Below are positions 53,242 to 62,452 of a stretch of DNA of 64,000 nt, in pieces. The DNA comes from JARRQJ01 sp037381915 (GTDB lineage: Bacteria; Pseudomonadota; Gammaproteobacteria; DRLM01): contig JARRQJ010000022.1 in assembly GCA_037381915.1 (NCBI GenBank), forward strand, positions 1 to 64,000, in the 5' to 3' direction. Under the pieces are notes generated by a model, which worked only from the letters and a program-made list of their open reading frames with translations, was not told the DNA's origin and did no database searches. A program made the position numbers and the translations under genes. Position 1 is the first letter of the stretch. Each line of letters starts with the position of its first letter.

Positions 53242-54528
53242 TCACTCCGTCTGCCTGGCCAGACGCGGCGTGTCGGTCCCTTCATAGATCAAGATGGGAT
53301 CGGATTCTCCCTTGATGACGCTTTCGTCAACGATCACCTTGCGGACCCCCTCCATGGACGGCAACTCGTACATGGTGTCCAACAACACGTGCTCCATGAT
53401 GGAACGCAGTCCGCGGGCGCCGGTTTTGCGATCCATGGCCTTCTTGGCGATGGTCAGCAGGGCATCGTCGCGAAATTCGAGCTCAACGCCTTCCATGTCA
53501 AAGAGCTTGTCGTATTGCTTGGCGAGCGCGTGCTTGGGCTCGGTCAGGATTTTCACCAGAGCATCCTCATCGAGCTCGTCGAGGGTGGCGACGATGGGCA
53601 GGCGGCCCACGAATTCCGGAATAAGGCCAAACTTGATCAAGTCTTCCGGTTCGACGTTATGTAATACCTCGCTGGCACTCTTGCGGTCCTGAGTGCTCTT
53701 GATCTCCGCGGAAAAACCGATCCCGCTCTTCTCGGACCGGGAGCGAATGATCTTATCCAGCCCGGCGAACGCCCCGCCACATATGAACAAAATGTTTGCG
53801 GTATTGACCTGCAGGAACTCCTGCTGGGGATGTTTCCGCCCGCCCTGGGGGGGCACGGAAGCCACCGTACCCTCGATCAATTTCAACAAGGCCTGCTGCA
53901 CCCCTTCTCCCGACACATCGCGGGTGATGGAAGGGTTCTCGGACTTGCGGGAAATCTTGTCGATCTCATCGATGTAGACTATGCCGGTCTGGGCCTTTTC
54001 GACATCGTAGTCACATTTCTGCAACAGCTTCTGGATAATATTTTCGACGTCTTCACCCACATAGCCCGCCTCGGTCAGGGTCGTGGCGTCGGCGATGGTG
54101 AACGGTACGTTCAACAAACGCGCCAGGGTTTCGGCCAACAGGGTCTTACCACTGCCGGTAGGGCCGATCAAGAGAATATTGCTCTTGGTGACTTCCACCT
54201 CGTCTTTGGCCGGATCGCAATCCAAGCGCTTGTAGTGGTTATAGACGGCCACCGACAGGACCTTCTTGGCGTCATTTTGGCCGATGACGTATTCGTCAAG
54301 GATGGTGTTGATTTCGCGGGGGGTGGGAAGCTTGCTCCCCTTGCCGGACGCGGTCTTGTCCTGCATCTCCTCCTGGATGATGTCGTTGCACAATTCAACG
54401 CATTCATCGCACACAAATACCGAAGGACCGGCAATCAGCTTTCTCACCTCGTGCTGACTCTTACCGCAAAATGAGCAGTAAAGTAATTTCTTGCCTTCGT
54501 CGCCTGAACCGTGTTTGTTGTCGCTCAT
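53242..54528 (-). CDS. clpX: ClpX, ATPase subunit of ClpXP
   Basis: A 428-residue unfoldase. The N-terminal zinc domain has four cysteines in YCSFCGKS and VCDECVELC. Walker A GPTGSGKT is at about residue 120, Walker B IVYIDEIDKI at about 180, sensor and pore loops GYVGED and RSEKSGIGF. IGF-type loop for ClpP docking appears in KSGIGFSAEI. It feeds tagged substrates to ClpP. It lies 127 bases after clpP and is likely on the same transcript. Confidence 0.97.
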   Translation of the reverse strand: MSDNKHGSGDEGKKLLYCSFCGKSQHEVRKLIAGPSVFVCDECVELCNDIIQEEMQDKTASGKGSKLPTPREINTILDEYVIGQNDAKKVLSVAVYNHYKRLDCDPAKDEVEVTKSNILLIGPTGSGKTLLAETLARLLNVPFTIADATTLTEAGYVGEDVENIIQKLLQKCDYDVEKAQTGIVYIDEIDKISRKSENPSITRDVSGEGVQQALLKLIEGTVASVPPQGGRKHPQQEFLQVNTANILFICGGAFAGLDKIIRSRSEKSGIGFSAEIKSTQDRKSASEVLHNVEPEDLIKFGLIPEFVGRLPIVATLDELDEDALVKILTEPKHALAKQYDKLFDMEGVELEFRDDALLTIAKKAMDRKTGARGLRSIMEHVLLDTMYELPSMEGVRKVIVDESVIKGESDPILIYEGTDTPRLARQTE

Positions 54529-54655
54529 ACGCTACCTCGTGCTTGCACCGGTCCCCTGGTATATCTATATCAGGATGCAGGCTTCTTCCGCAACCCACTT
54601 GTGACTGTACATCGCCCCGGCGGACCCGTCCGGCAACACAATAAGGCTTAAGGTC

Positions 54656-55336
54656 CTAGTCAGCTATCTGCTTGCGCGAGCTGAGCACTTGGTCAATTAT
54701 CCCATACTCTTGGGCATCATTGGCCCCCATAAAATTATCCCGGTCCGTATCGGTCTGGATCCTTTCCAGGGCCTGGCCGGTATGTTTGGCCAGAATGGTG
54801 TTTAACCGCTCGCGGATCAATAAGATTTCGCGGGCATGGATATCGATATCCGATGCCTGCCCCTGGAAGCCGCCCAGGGGCTGGTGGATCATAACCCGCG
54901 AATGGGGCAGGCAAAAGCGTTTACCCGCGGCCCCGCCGGCCAACAGCAACGCCCCCATACTGGCGGCCTGGCCAATGCACAGGGTACTGACATCAGGCTT
55001 AATGAACTGCATGGTGTCATATATGGCCAGACCCGCGGTCACCGCCCCGCCGGGAGAGTTGATATAAAAATGGATGTCCTTGTCCGGGTTTTCCGATTCC
55101 AGGAACAACAGCTGCGCCACCACCAGGTTAGCGGTATAGTCCTCCACCGGCCCGACCATGAAAATGACCCTTTCCTTGAGCAGGCGAGAGTATATGTCAT
55201 AGGCACGTTCCCCCCTCGCCGACTGTTCCACTACCATCGGTACCAGGTTAAGGGCCTTGGTCGTCACACTCTCGCTGGCATCGCGAATATCGCAGCACTG
55301 GCCATAATACCGGCACCCATGTGCATTTATCGGCAT
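54656..55336 (-). CDS. clpP: ClpP protease subunit
   Basis: A 226-residue serine protease with the triad Ser in GQAASMGALLL, His in RVMIHQPLGG and Asp in DTDRDNFM. LVPMVVEQSARGERAYDIYSRLLKERVIF is the typical front of the mature protein. The listed ATG gives about 20 more residues than usual before that point, with three cysteines, and weak ribosome spacing. GTG at 55267 (MTTKALNLVPMVVEQ) is a serious alternative. It forms the chamber of ClpXP. Order tig-clpP-clpX-lon matches E. coli. Confidence 0.96.
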   Translation of the reverse strand: MPINAHGCRYYGQCCDIRDASESVTTKALNLVPMVVEQSARGERAYDIYSRLLKERVIFMVGPVEDYTANLVVAQLLFLESENPDKDIHFYINSPGGAVTAGLAIYDTMQFIKPDVSTLCIGQAASMGALLLAGGAAGKRFCLPHSRVMIHQPLGGFQGQASDIDIHAREILLIRERLNTILAKHTGQALERIQTDTDRDNFMGANDAQEYGIIDQVLSSRKQIAD

Positions 55337-55407
55337 GTCCCAATCAATCGGTTAGACCCAAAAACGACCGCTGCGGTTTCCCCGCCGCTACCCGGTGAAC
55401 GGCTCCG

Positions 55408-56685
55408 TCACCGGGCGTGGTTGACCAGTTCCTCAAACGCCATTGGCTTATCGCTTATCTCTGCCTGCTGTGTCAACCACTCCGTCGCCTGGTCCTCCAA
55501 GATCAGCGCCTCCACATTCATCAGTCGTTCCCGCCGCGCGTAATACCACTTCACCACTTCTTCCGGGTGCTCGTAGGTGGCGGCGAGCGCCCCCACTGCG
55601 GCCCGGACCTTGTCGGGATCGGCCTTGAATTGATTCTTCTTGATAATTTCGGCCAGGAGCAATCCCAAGGCCACGCGGCGTTCCGCCTGCCTGGCCAGGG
55701 CCTCGTCCTCCTGAGCCGCCGCGCTGTAGCCCTCGCTTTGCTCCTTGATGCGCTGGATCTCTTCATCAACAAGGGCCTTCGGCAGGGAAATGGGATTGGC
55801 GGCCATGAGCGCCTCCATTATCTGCACCTTGACCTTTTCTTTTATGGCCTGATCCAGCTCACGCTGCATGGTTGCTTTGACTTCATCGCGAAATGCCGGC
55901 TCACCACCCTGTTGGACGCCGAAACTCCTGAAAAACTCCTCATTTAACTCGGGCAACTTGGGCGCCGCCACGGAATGCACCTTCACATCGAAATGCACCT
56001 GCTTACCCGCCAGATCCGAGGCGTGGTAGTCACCTGGAAAATCGACATCGAAGCCCTTTTCGTCACCCGCCTTCAATCCGACCACGTTGTCGTCAAAGGC
56101 TTTCAGCAGACTTCCCGAACCCAACACCACCCCATACTCCTTGGCGCTGTTGCCCGGAAAATCCTTGCCGTCGAGGGTACCGTGAAAATCCATCACGACG
56201 CGGTCACCCAGCTGGGCACCCCGCGCTACCGGCTCCCAATCCTGGCGCTGCTTACGCAAGGTCTCCACCATCTTATCGATGTCCGCATCCTGGATAGTGG
56301 CAACGGGTTTTTCTATCTTAAAGTTGGCCGGAATCTGGAGTTCAAACTCGGGGTAGACTTCGAAGACGGCGGTATATTTGAGGTCGCTGCCCGAGTCCTG
56401 GTCCTGGAATTCAAACTGGGGCGTACCCGCCGGCCGCAGCTTTTCCTGATTGATCGCTTCGCCAAAGCTCGACTTTACCAGTTCGTCCCGCACCTCCTGC
56501 CGGACGCTCCCTCCCCAACGTGTTTCAACCACCTTGAGCGGCACCTTGCCGGCACGGAAACCGTCTACTTTCACCCTCTGGCTCAAGGACCTCAGACGAT
56601 TCGTGACCTCTTGATCGTACTGTTGGGCCGGAACCGCCACCGTCATACGGCGCTCCAAACCATTAGCAATGACCTCTACCTGCAT
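55408..56685 (-). CDS. tig: trigger factor
   Basis: A 425-residue ribosome-bound chaperone. The ribosome-docking loop GFRAGKVP is at about residue 43. The PPIase domain (about 150-240) begins AQLGDRVVMDFHGTLDGKDF. The C-terminal helical arms follow, ending AFEELVNHAR. ATG at 56685 is chosen because GAGG lies eight bases before and because the family starts MQVEV; ten upstream codons are open but not conserved. It is followed at 72 bases by clpP. Confidence 0.96.
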   Translation of the reverse strand: MQVEVIANGLERRMTVAVPAQQYDQEVTNRLRSLSQRVKVDGFRAGKVPLKVVETRWGGSVRQEVRDELVKSSFGEAINQEKLRPAGTPQFEFQDQDSGSDLKYTAVFEVYPEFELQIPANFKIEKPVATIQDADIDKMVETLRKQRQDWEPVARGAQLGDRVVMDFHGTLDGKDFPGNSAKEYGVVLGSGSLLKAFDDNVVGLKAGDEKGFDVDFPGDYHASDLAGKQVHFDVKVHSVAAPKLPELNEEFFRSFGVQQGGEPAFRDEVKATMQRELDQAIKEKVKVQIMEALMAANPISLPKALVDEEIQRIKEQSEGYSAAAQEDEALARQAERRVALGLLLAEIIKKNQFKADPDKVRAAVGALAATYEHPEEVVKWYYARRERLMNVEALILEDQATEWLTQQAEISDKPMAFEELVNHAR

Positions 56686-56771
56686 GGCGCTAACCTCATT
56701 AGCCTCAATATTCAATGAATTATAACTTAATATATCAATCTAACCAAAACCTTATCATCCGTTCCCCGAGC

Positions 56772-56856
<85 letters not shown>

Positions 56857-57409
56857 TGCACAAGCCGGGAACCGCCAAGACGACAAACTCTACCACGGCG
56901 CCGGCAACTTGCCCCAGCCTGAAACGCCACTCGGTTAGGTCCCGCCCGTTTGGTAGCAGAGAGACCGACATCAGCAGGCGTTCTCCCTGTCCGCGGCCAG
57001 GTCATTTACAAAGCTTGCCGAAATGCCAAACCATATCGCGGAAATCTTGACGGCAGGCCGCCGCGCCTCCTGACCTACCCGCTTAACGGAACGCCTCTCG
57101 GTTGTTACAACCATTCCCGGTGCCGGCGTATCGATCCACAGGTGACGCGCCCATTGTTCGCACAGGTATTCCAGGTCGCTGGCGGCATCCTCGGCTAGCG
57201 GAAGATTGCCGCGGTAGGGCCTGAACACGGCCGCCGCGAGAACCACGGCGAGGTGGCCACCAATCGTTCGCGCGCTTGAGTCGCCGTGGCACTGGGAAAT
57301 GAAGATCTATGGTTGGGCATGCACGTACCCTGGTCCGCATGACGCAATTCCCCTGTCCTTGCCCGCCTCCTCCTGGCTAGCCCGGGGTGGTCCCGTTGCA
57401 TATATATTA
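56857..57409. other. spacer between tRNA-Leu and tRNA-Lys
   Basis: About 550 bases within the tRNA cluster. Several overlapping minus-strand frames have some protein-like runs, such as LAEDAASDLEYLCEQWARHL in the frame ending at 56971, but none has a convincing start or ribosome site. A decayed short gene is possible. I do not call a gene. Confidence 0.3.
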
Positions 57410-57485
57410 TGGTGGGCCGTGTAGGGATCGAACCTACGACCTATGGATTAAGAGTCCACTGCTCTACCAACTGAGCTAACGGCCC
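57410..57485 (-). tRNA. tRNA-Lys (CTT)
   Basis: A 76-base cloverleaf on the minus strand with acceptor GGGCCGT/ACGGCCC, anticodon CTT in loop CTCTTAA, T-loop GTTCGATCC and encoded CCA. Confidence 0.96.
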
Positions 57486-57538
57486 GCGTACGAAATTATA
57501 TCCTCTAATAATATGATGAGTAGCCCGGCAAATTAAAT

Positions 57539-57615
57539 TGGGGTGGACGATGGGGCTCGAACCCACGACAACCGGAATCACAATCCGGGGCTCTACCAAC
57601 TGAGCTACGCCCACC
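57539..57615 (-). tRNA. tRNA-His (GTG)
   Basis: A 77-base cloverleaf on the minus strand, including the extra 5' G that marks tRNA-His, acceptor GTGGGCG, anticodon GTG, T-loop GTTCGAGCC and encoded CCA. Confidence 0.95.
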
Positions 57616-57680
57616 ATTTAACCAAAAATCCACGCCTGCTCAGACTCATTCGGATTCGGCCCTGCATCATAGCATGAGAG

Positions 57681-57757
57681 TGGCGCGCCCGGCAGGACTC
57701 GAACCTGCTACCCTCGGCTTAGAAGGCCGATGCTCTATCCGGATGAGCTACGGGCGC
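57681..57757 (-). tRNA. tRNA-Arg (TCT)
   Basis: A 77-base cloverleaf on the minus strand with acceptor GCGCCCG, anticodon TCT in loop CTTCTAA, T-loop GTTCGAGTC and encoded CCA. Confidence 0.96.
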
Positions 57758-57805
57758 AAGACGCCGTTCCGGGTGCCGCACACGCTTGCTTTATCACACG
57801 AGAAT

Positions 57806-57882
<77 letters not shown>

Positions 57883-58001
57883 CACATCGTCATTCGTCGC
57901 CCCCATGCACCATTCCGCGAAGGAAGACCCACCCGCACGAAAGCGGCGATAATACGCACGACTAAAGGATACGTCAATTTCTTCCAAGGCCGCAGCGCTG
58001 T

Positions 58002-59141
58002 TCACTCCGCCACCTTTAGACCCCGCCACGCGAACACCAGTGCCGCACCACTGACCAGCGCCGCAGTCGCGAAGCTGAGCGCACCGCCACCCACGGCCCA
58101 GGTATAACCACTGTACAGGGCGCCCACCGCGCCGCCCGCACCGAAACTGAGGCTGCTGTACAGGGCCTGGCCCCGACCCTGCAGACGTCCGTGGAAATAG
58201 CGGTGAATCAGCTGAATGGCGGCGCCGTGGTACACCCCAAAGGTGGCGGCGTGCAGCACCTGGGCAAGGATCAGCACCGCCAGGCTGTCGACGAAATAAG
58301 CGATGAGCAGCCAGCGCACCAGGGCCAGGCTCAGACTGCTGAGCAGCAGCGTGCGCAGGCCGAACCACGGCACCAGCCTCGGCAACACCACGAATACCCC
58401 GATCTCGGCAATCACGCCCAGGGCCCACAACTGGCCGATGACGCTGCGGCTGTAGCCGTGATCCTGCAGATAAAGGGAATAAAAGGTGTAATACGGACCA
58501 TGGCTGGCCTGCATCAAGAAACATATCGTCAACAGGGCCGCCACATGGCGCTGCGTAAGCACCTCGCGCAACGGCGCATGCGCCTGCGGCGCATGACTCA
58601 GGCTGCGCTCCGGCACCCACATGCTGCTCGCCCAAATGGCGGCAAACAACGCCATCAATACCGTCGGCAGCAACCCGGTGCCGAAACGGTCCAATAACGG
58701 CCCCAATCCCGCCACAGCGACGATAAATCCGATGGACCCCCACAAGCGGATACCACCGTAACGATGAGCTTGCGTGCCGAGATGATTGAAAGTGGTCACC
58801 TCCATTTGCGGCAAAGAAGCATTCCAGAAGAAACTGAAACTCACCACCACCAGCGCCAACCACCAGAAGTGCTGGGCGAAGAACACCCCGCTGAAGGCCA
58901 GGGCGGCGGCCAGCGACCCCAGTTGCACGATACGCATGCGCCGCCCGGTGTGATCGGCGAGCCATGCCCACACATTTGGGGCCACGATCCGGGTCATCAT
59001 CATCAAGGCCATCAGCTGGCCGATGGCGGCGGGCAGGTATCCCTTGCCGGCAAGATATAAGGTCCAGTAGGGAATGAAGGCGCCCAGTGTTGCGTAGTAA
59101 AAGAGGTAGAAAGCGGAAAGGCGCCAGTAAGGGACCGTCAT
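58002..59141 (-). CDS. MFS transporter, PPP (phenylpropionate permease)-like
   Basis: A 379-residue twelve-helix carrier of the MFS_1-like/LacY-related group. It begins YWRLSAFYLFYYATLGAFIPYWTLYL, the pattern of the 3-phenylpropionate (HcaT) type. WLADHTGRRMR between helices 2 and 3 is the MFS loop. YGGIRLWGSIGFIVAV near 128 and GPYYTFYSLYLQDHGYS near 222 repeat the start-of-half motifs. Its substrate is not predictable; relatives of this type in autotrophs are often unassigned. ATG at 59141 is preferred to a frame that is open 65 codons further into aroC. It is downstream of aroC, 48 bases apart. Confidence 0.88.
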   Translation of the reverse strand: MTVPYWRLSAFYLFYYATLGAFIPYWTLYLAGKGYLPAAIGQLMALMMMTRIVAPNVWAWLADHTGRRMRIVQLGSLAAALAFSGVFFAQHFWWLALVVVSFSFFWNASLPQMEVTTFNHLGTQAHRYGGIRLWGSIGFIVAVAGLGPLLDRFGTGLLPTVLMALFAAIWASSMWVPERSLSHAPQAHAPLREVLTQRHVAALLTICFLMQASHGPYYTFYSLYLQDHGYSRSVIGQLWALGVIAEIGVFVVLPRLVPWFGLRTLLLSSLSLALVRWLLIAYFVDSLAVLILAQVLHAATFGVYHGAAIQLIHRYFHGRLQGRGQALYSSLSFGAGGAVGALYSGYTWAVGGGALSFATAALVSGAALVFAWRGLKVAE

Positions 59142-59188
59142 GGTGTGCACAGCAGGCACCCGCTCAACAGGATATCGACATGACGCCG

Positions 59189-60301
59189 CTACTCGGGCGT
59201 ACCCGGAGCACGGGCGGGAATCACAGGCGTTTGCGAATGGACATCCAGATTCTGGGCACGGTGACGCAGCATATGATCCATCAAGGTCAAGGCCATCATG
59301 GCCTCGGCGATGGGCGTGGCGCGGATCCCCACACACGGGTCATGGCGCCCGGTGGTCACCACCTCCACCGCCTCGCCATGAAGATTCACCGATCGGCCCG
59401 GCAGCCGAATGCTGGACGTGGGTTTCAAGGCGATGCTGCACACAACGGCCTGGCCGGTGGAAATACCGCCCAGGATGCCGCCGGCGTTGTTGCTCAAAAA
59501 CCCTTCGGGAATGATCTCGTCGCGGTGCTCGGTGCCCTTCTGTTCAACGCTGGCGAAACCGGCACCGATCTCCACGCCCTTCACCGCATTGATGCTCATC
59601 ATCGCCTTGGCGATATCCGCATCCAAGCGATCGAAAATCGGCTCACCCCAGCCGGGGGGCACGCCGCCGGCCACCACCGTGATCCGCGCACCGATGGAAT
59701 TGCCCTCCTTGCGCAAGTCATCCATGTAGGCCTCCAGTTGCTCCACCTTGGCGCCATCGGGACAGAAGAAAGGATTATTGTCCACCTCGTCCCAGTCGAA
59801 GGCGGCGGGCCGGATGGGGCCCAGCTGTGACAGATAGCCGCGGATGGTCACGCCGAAGTGCTCGCGCAGATATTTCTTGGCGATGGCCCCCGCCGCCACC
59901 CGCATCGCGGTCTCCCGCGCCGAGGAGCGGCCGCCGCCGCGATAATCCCGGCGACCGTATTTTTGCTGGTAGGTATAATCGGCGTGTCCGGGACGAAAAC
60001 GGTCCATGATCTTGGAATAATCCTTGGAACGCTGATCCTCATTGTGAATCACCAGCCCGATGGGCGTCCCGGTGGTCTTGCCCTCGAACACCCCGGAGAG
60101 GATCTCCACCGCGTCCGATTCCCGCCTCTGGGTGGTGTGGCGGGACTGTCCCGGCTTGCGGCGATCCAGATCATGCTGAATATCCGCCTCGCTGAGCGCC
60201 ATGCCCGGCGGACAGCCATCCACGATGGCGCCCAAGGCGGGGCCGTGGCTCTCTCCGAAGGAGCTAACCGTAAACAGAGTACCGAAGGTATTACCAGACA
60301 T
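59189..60301 (-). CDS. aroC: chorismate synthase
   Basis: A 370-residue enzyme making chorismate from EPSP with reduced FMN. MSGNTFGTLFTVSSFGESHGPALGAIVDG includes signature 1 with the catalytic His. RFRPGHADYTYQQKYGRRDYRGGGRSSARETA near 102-133 is the FMN and phosphate site. The third signature is RHDPCVGIRATPIAEAM near 325. Length and motifs are normal. It probably shares a transcript with the MFS gene. Confidence 0.97.
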   Translation of the reverse strand: MSGNTFGTLFTVSSFGESHGPALGAIVDGCPPGMALSEADIQHDLDRRKPGQSRHTTQRRESDAVEILSGVFEGKTTGTPIGLVIHNEDQRSKDYSKIMDRFRPGHADYTYQQKYGRRDYRGGGRSSARETAMRVAAGAIAKKYLREHFGVTIRGYLSQLGPIRPAAFDWDEVDNNPFFCPDGAKVEQLEAYMDDLRKEGNSIGARITVVAGGVPPGWGEPIFDRLDADIAKAMMSINAVKGVEIGAGFASVEQKGTEHRDEIIPEGFLSNNAGGILGGISTGQAVVCSIALKPTSSIRLPGRSVNLHGEAVEVVTTGRHDPCVGIRATPIAEAMMALTLMDHMLRHRAQNLDVHSQTPVIPARAPGTPE

Positions 60302-60894
60302 GGGGCGCTATTGTAGCGGGTACGCGCTCAAACGTCTTGTACCCGATCGCGGTGCCGTCACCGCTCATGGCTCGCGACCCGCTACCCGTAACGGGACTCC
60401 CGCCCGATGCCAAAGCGCGCGAATCAAAGCCGCAGGCGCGTTTGGCAACAAACGCCACTCTCATTAATAAGGTTCTAACTCGGGGTGAGCCGCGCTCGTT
60501 AAATCAATTAGCCGGCGGCCCGCCTGCGGCAGACGCGCCCCAAGGATCCCTTCACCTTTGCACTTATGCAACTCATCGCTAGATATCCGGATCGGCACCG
60601 GGGCGACATCGCGACATGACAGGTTCGCATCAAGATGCTTGCCCCTCCCCAACCCGGCCCCTGGCGAAATGCAGCTCTAATTATTTTTTCACCCATATCA
60701 CACGCGCCATCGGTTCGGCCGCAGACGACCACCGGATTTTCACAAAAATTGCAGACAAAATTTGCGGACTGCAACGTTCGCACCACTGGCTCAAGCCGCC
60801 CCTTATTTAACTTGTATAAATAAATCAATACCTTCAAATTATGGCAGCAAAATTGCTGTAGATTATCTCAGTCGACTATTTCGAGGAGTACCCC
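60302..60894. other. intergenic region upstream of aroC
   Basis: About 590 bases. It holds the aroC promoter on one side and the start of the degraded region on the other. A minus-strand frame at 60508-60837 starts only with TTG and has no ribosome site, so I do not call it. Near the right edge GAGGAG at about 60883 marks the start of the next gene. Confidence 0.45.
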
Positions 60895-61282
60895 GTGCCC
60901 GATAGTCAGCGAACTCAGGCCGCCGCGGCGCCAGCGGAAAACAAGCCCGTCCAGACCACAACGCTGGTGTGGGATCGGTCCGTGGGCTTCTTTGCGCGCC
61001 AAGGCCGAGAAACATGCACGCCATGCCTCGCTTGGTTATCTCCTGATGAGCCTGGTGCTGGTCCGCCTGTTGCCGGGCGTGATCGGATCACCCTCTGCGC
61101 GTTTCAACAACTTTATCCAGTCCCGCACCGGCGTTTTACGTCATCACAAAGCGATCGCCGCCGGCCATCCGCGACGTTTTCTCGCAACCGCTGCCGACCT
61201 GGAAGTCCAATCACCGGTGTGTTCCTGCCCTGATGGTGAGAAACGAAACAATCTCTCTGGACCGATAGGCAACCACATATGA
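60895..61282 (+). pseudogene. small membrane-segment protein, frameshifted
   Basis: GTG at 60895 has GAGGAG six bases upstream. The first 32 codons are open and polar (DSQRTQAAAAPAENKPVQ, TLVWDRSVGF). At about 60988-60993 (TTCTTTG) the sensible frame shifts, continuing as LRAKAEKHARHASLGYLLMSL, VLVRLLPGVIG and FNNFIQSRTGVLRHH up to TGA at 61280. One extra T in the run would explain it. The second part has a short hydrophobic helix. I know no family for it. The stop overlaps the next start as ATGA, so the two were once coupled. As sequenced, the product would be cut. Confidence 0.5.
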
Positions 61283-61853
61283 CGGAAAGGACTTTGATGA
61301 AATCGTTATTTGTGGGATTGGGCCTGATGACCGCGGCGCTGACCGCACAGGCGGACAACGCGCTCGATGCCATTTCTGCCGCCGTGAACGCGTCGCAACC
61401 GGCGGTCACCCACGACTGGCGGAAACTGGCCACGAACCCAACCGACGTGGATCGCGCCAAGCCCAATGCAGCGATGGTCTCGCCGCCCTCGCCCCAAGGC
61501 CTGGAAAACGATTGGCCCATGCCCAATAGGATCTACACGTATCTGGGATGGGGTTCGCCGGAGCTGGCATTCATGGCACCCAACCCCGGGAATGAAAACA
61601 ATACCAGCGCCCATATCGGCGCAACGGCGTTGGGCGCCGCCGCCGTGGGCCACGGATCCTGATCACGGACGACAAGGTCAGGTCCTTGGGCGTGTGCGGC
61701 GCCTGCCACGCCACAGCCAAGGACGCCACGTTCGATGAAGACGCGGTAGCGGTCCCCGGCAAGCGCAAATGGACATGGCAGCGTTCCGCCGGACCAAGTG
61801 CAGGCCCGCCTGATCCGGGCGGCGGACAGGCGCGCCAACAGGTTTCTTCGTGA
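61279..61853 (+). pseudogene. exported c-type cytochrome, frameshifted
   Basis: ATG at 61279 leads to the signal peptide LMKSLFVGLGLMTAALTAQA and a mature part with APNPGNENNTSAHIGATALG, stopping at 61662. A second frame, one base off, carries ILITDDKVRSLGVCGACHA and on to KRKWTWQ, ending at TGA 61851-61853, 14 bases before a terminator. CGACH at 61695-61709 is a single CxxCH haem site. The simplest reading is one cytochrome of about 190 residues broken by the loss of one base near 61610-61656. The family is not recognised. Without the fix, the haem part would not be made. Confidence 0.6.
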
Positions 61854-61866
61854 CGGCATTGCCGCA

Positions 61867-61898
61867 CCGGGACCGTCACCGGTCCCGGGTTCTTTTTT
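61867..61898 (+). terminator. intrinsic terminator after the cytochrome
   Basis: CCGGGACCG pairs exactly with CGGTCCCGG around TCAC (61867-61888), followed by GTTCTTTTTT. It lies 14 bases after the cytochrome-frame stop, and a minus-strand frame also ends inside it. Confidence 0.85.
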
Positions 61899-62117
61899 CC
61901 GAATCCGCGATCACCGGGCATACCCCGCCGCCCATCCAGGGACGTGCCAAATCCGGCGCGTTTTTGTTCGCCAGATAATCCTCGTCATATCGAAACCCCG
62001 GCGCACCGGGCCTTCGATGGATTCGATGCTGTCGTGGGAACGGGCGAGGTTAACAAATTCCTGAGGAATGGGGCCGCACGAGTTATTTGAAGAGAAGACC
62101 TTCACCTTCGGACTCAA
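61876..62117 (-). pseudogene. unrecognised minus-strand gene, frameshifted
   Basis: A minus-strand frame starting near TTG 62117 reads SPKVKVFSSNNSCGPIP then QEFVNLARSHDSIESIEG, and near 61985-62000 the sensible reading shifts by one base to YDEDYLANKNAPDLARPW, MGGGVCPVIADSEKR and a stop at 61876-61878 in the shared terminator hairpin. No start codon with a ribosome site is seen; the frame is open back to a stop near 62158. I do not recognise the family. It may be the remnant of a longer gene. Confidence 0.4.
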
Positions 62118-62204
62118 TAGCCCGGCGTAAGAGGCGCGAATACCACATTGACAACATCAACAATCACTATCGGGTGAACCGGACGGCGGCAGGACGGACA
62201 TCAC

Positions 62205-62238
62205 GACCAGGGCCCGCCACCTGGGATGGGCCCTGGTC
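62205..62238 (-). terminator. 11-bp stem downstream of the small lipoprotein
   Basis: GACCAGGGCCC and GGGCCCTGGTC pair perfectly around a 12-base loop. It lies 26 bases after the lipoprotein stop on the minus strand. No T-run follows, so intrinsic termination is uncertain. Confidence 0.45.
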
Positions 62239-62263
62239 AAGGAATCATCTTCGGCAATTCGCG

Positions 62264-62452
62264 TCACATGGAACCGCCCATATCATCATGCTTTTCCATG
62301 TCGTTGTCCATCTGTTTTCCCGAATCTTTCATCATGGGTTTTTGCGTCGAATCGTCCATGGATTTCATTCCACTTGACGCACAGCCGGACAGAGACAATG
62401 CCGCGGCGATCAACACCGAAGAAAACACTAGCGCCAGCCCTTTAGTCGACAT
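62264..62452 (-). CDS. small methionine/aspartate-rich lipoprotein
   Basis: A 62-residue lipoprotein. The signal MSTKGLALVFSSVLIAAAL ends in the lipobox LSGC near residue 23. The mature peptide is short and rich in Met, Asp, Lys and Ser (SGMKSMDDSTQKPMM, DNDMEKHDDMGGSM), which could bind metal or act as a small surface linker. AGGAGG lies seven bases before ATG 62452, so the longer open frame upstream is not used. Function unknown; no family recognised. Confidence 0.78.
   Translation of the reverse strand: MSTKGLALVFSSVLIAAALSLSGCASSGMKSMDDSTQKPMMKDSGKQMDNDMEKHDDMGGSM

Noticed and set aside
56971..57401. overlapping minus-strand frames between tRNA-Leu and tRNA-Lys
   Set aside because: Some protein-like runs but no start signal; joining them needs a guessed frameshift, so no gene was called.
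60508..60837. 109-codon frame on the minus strand
   Set aside because: Only a TTG start, no ribosome site, no recognisable domain, and Arg/Cys-rich later half.
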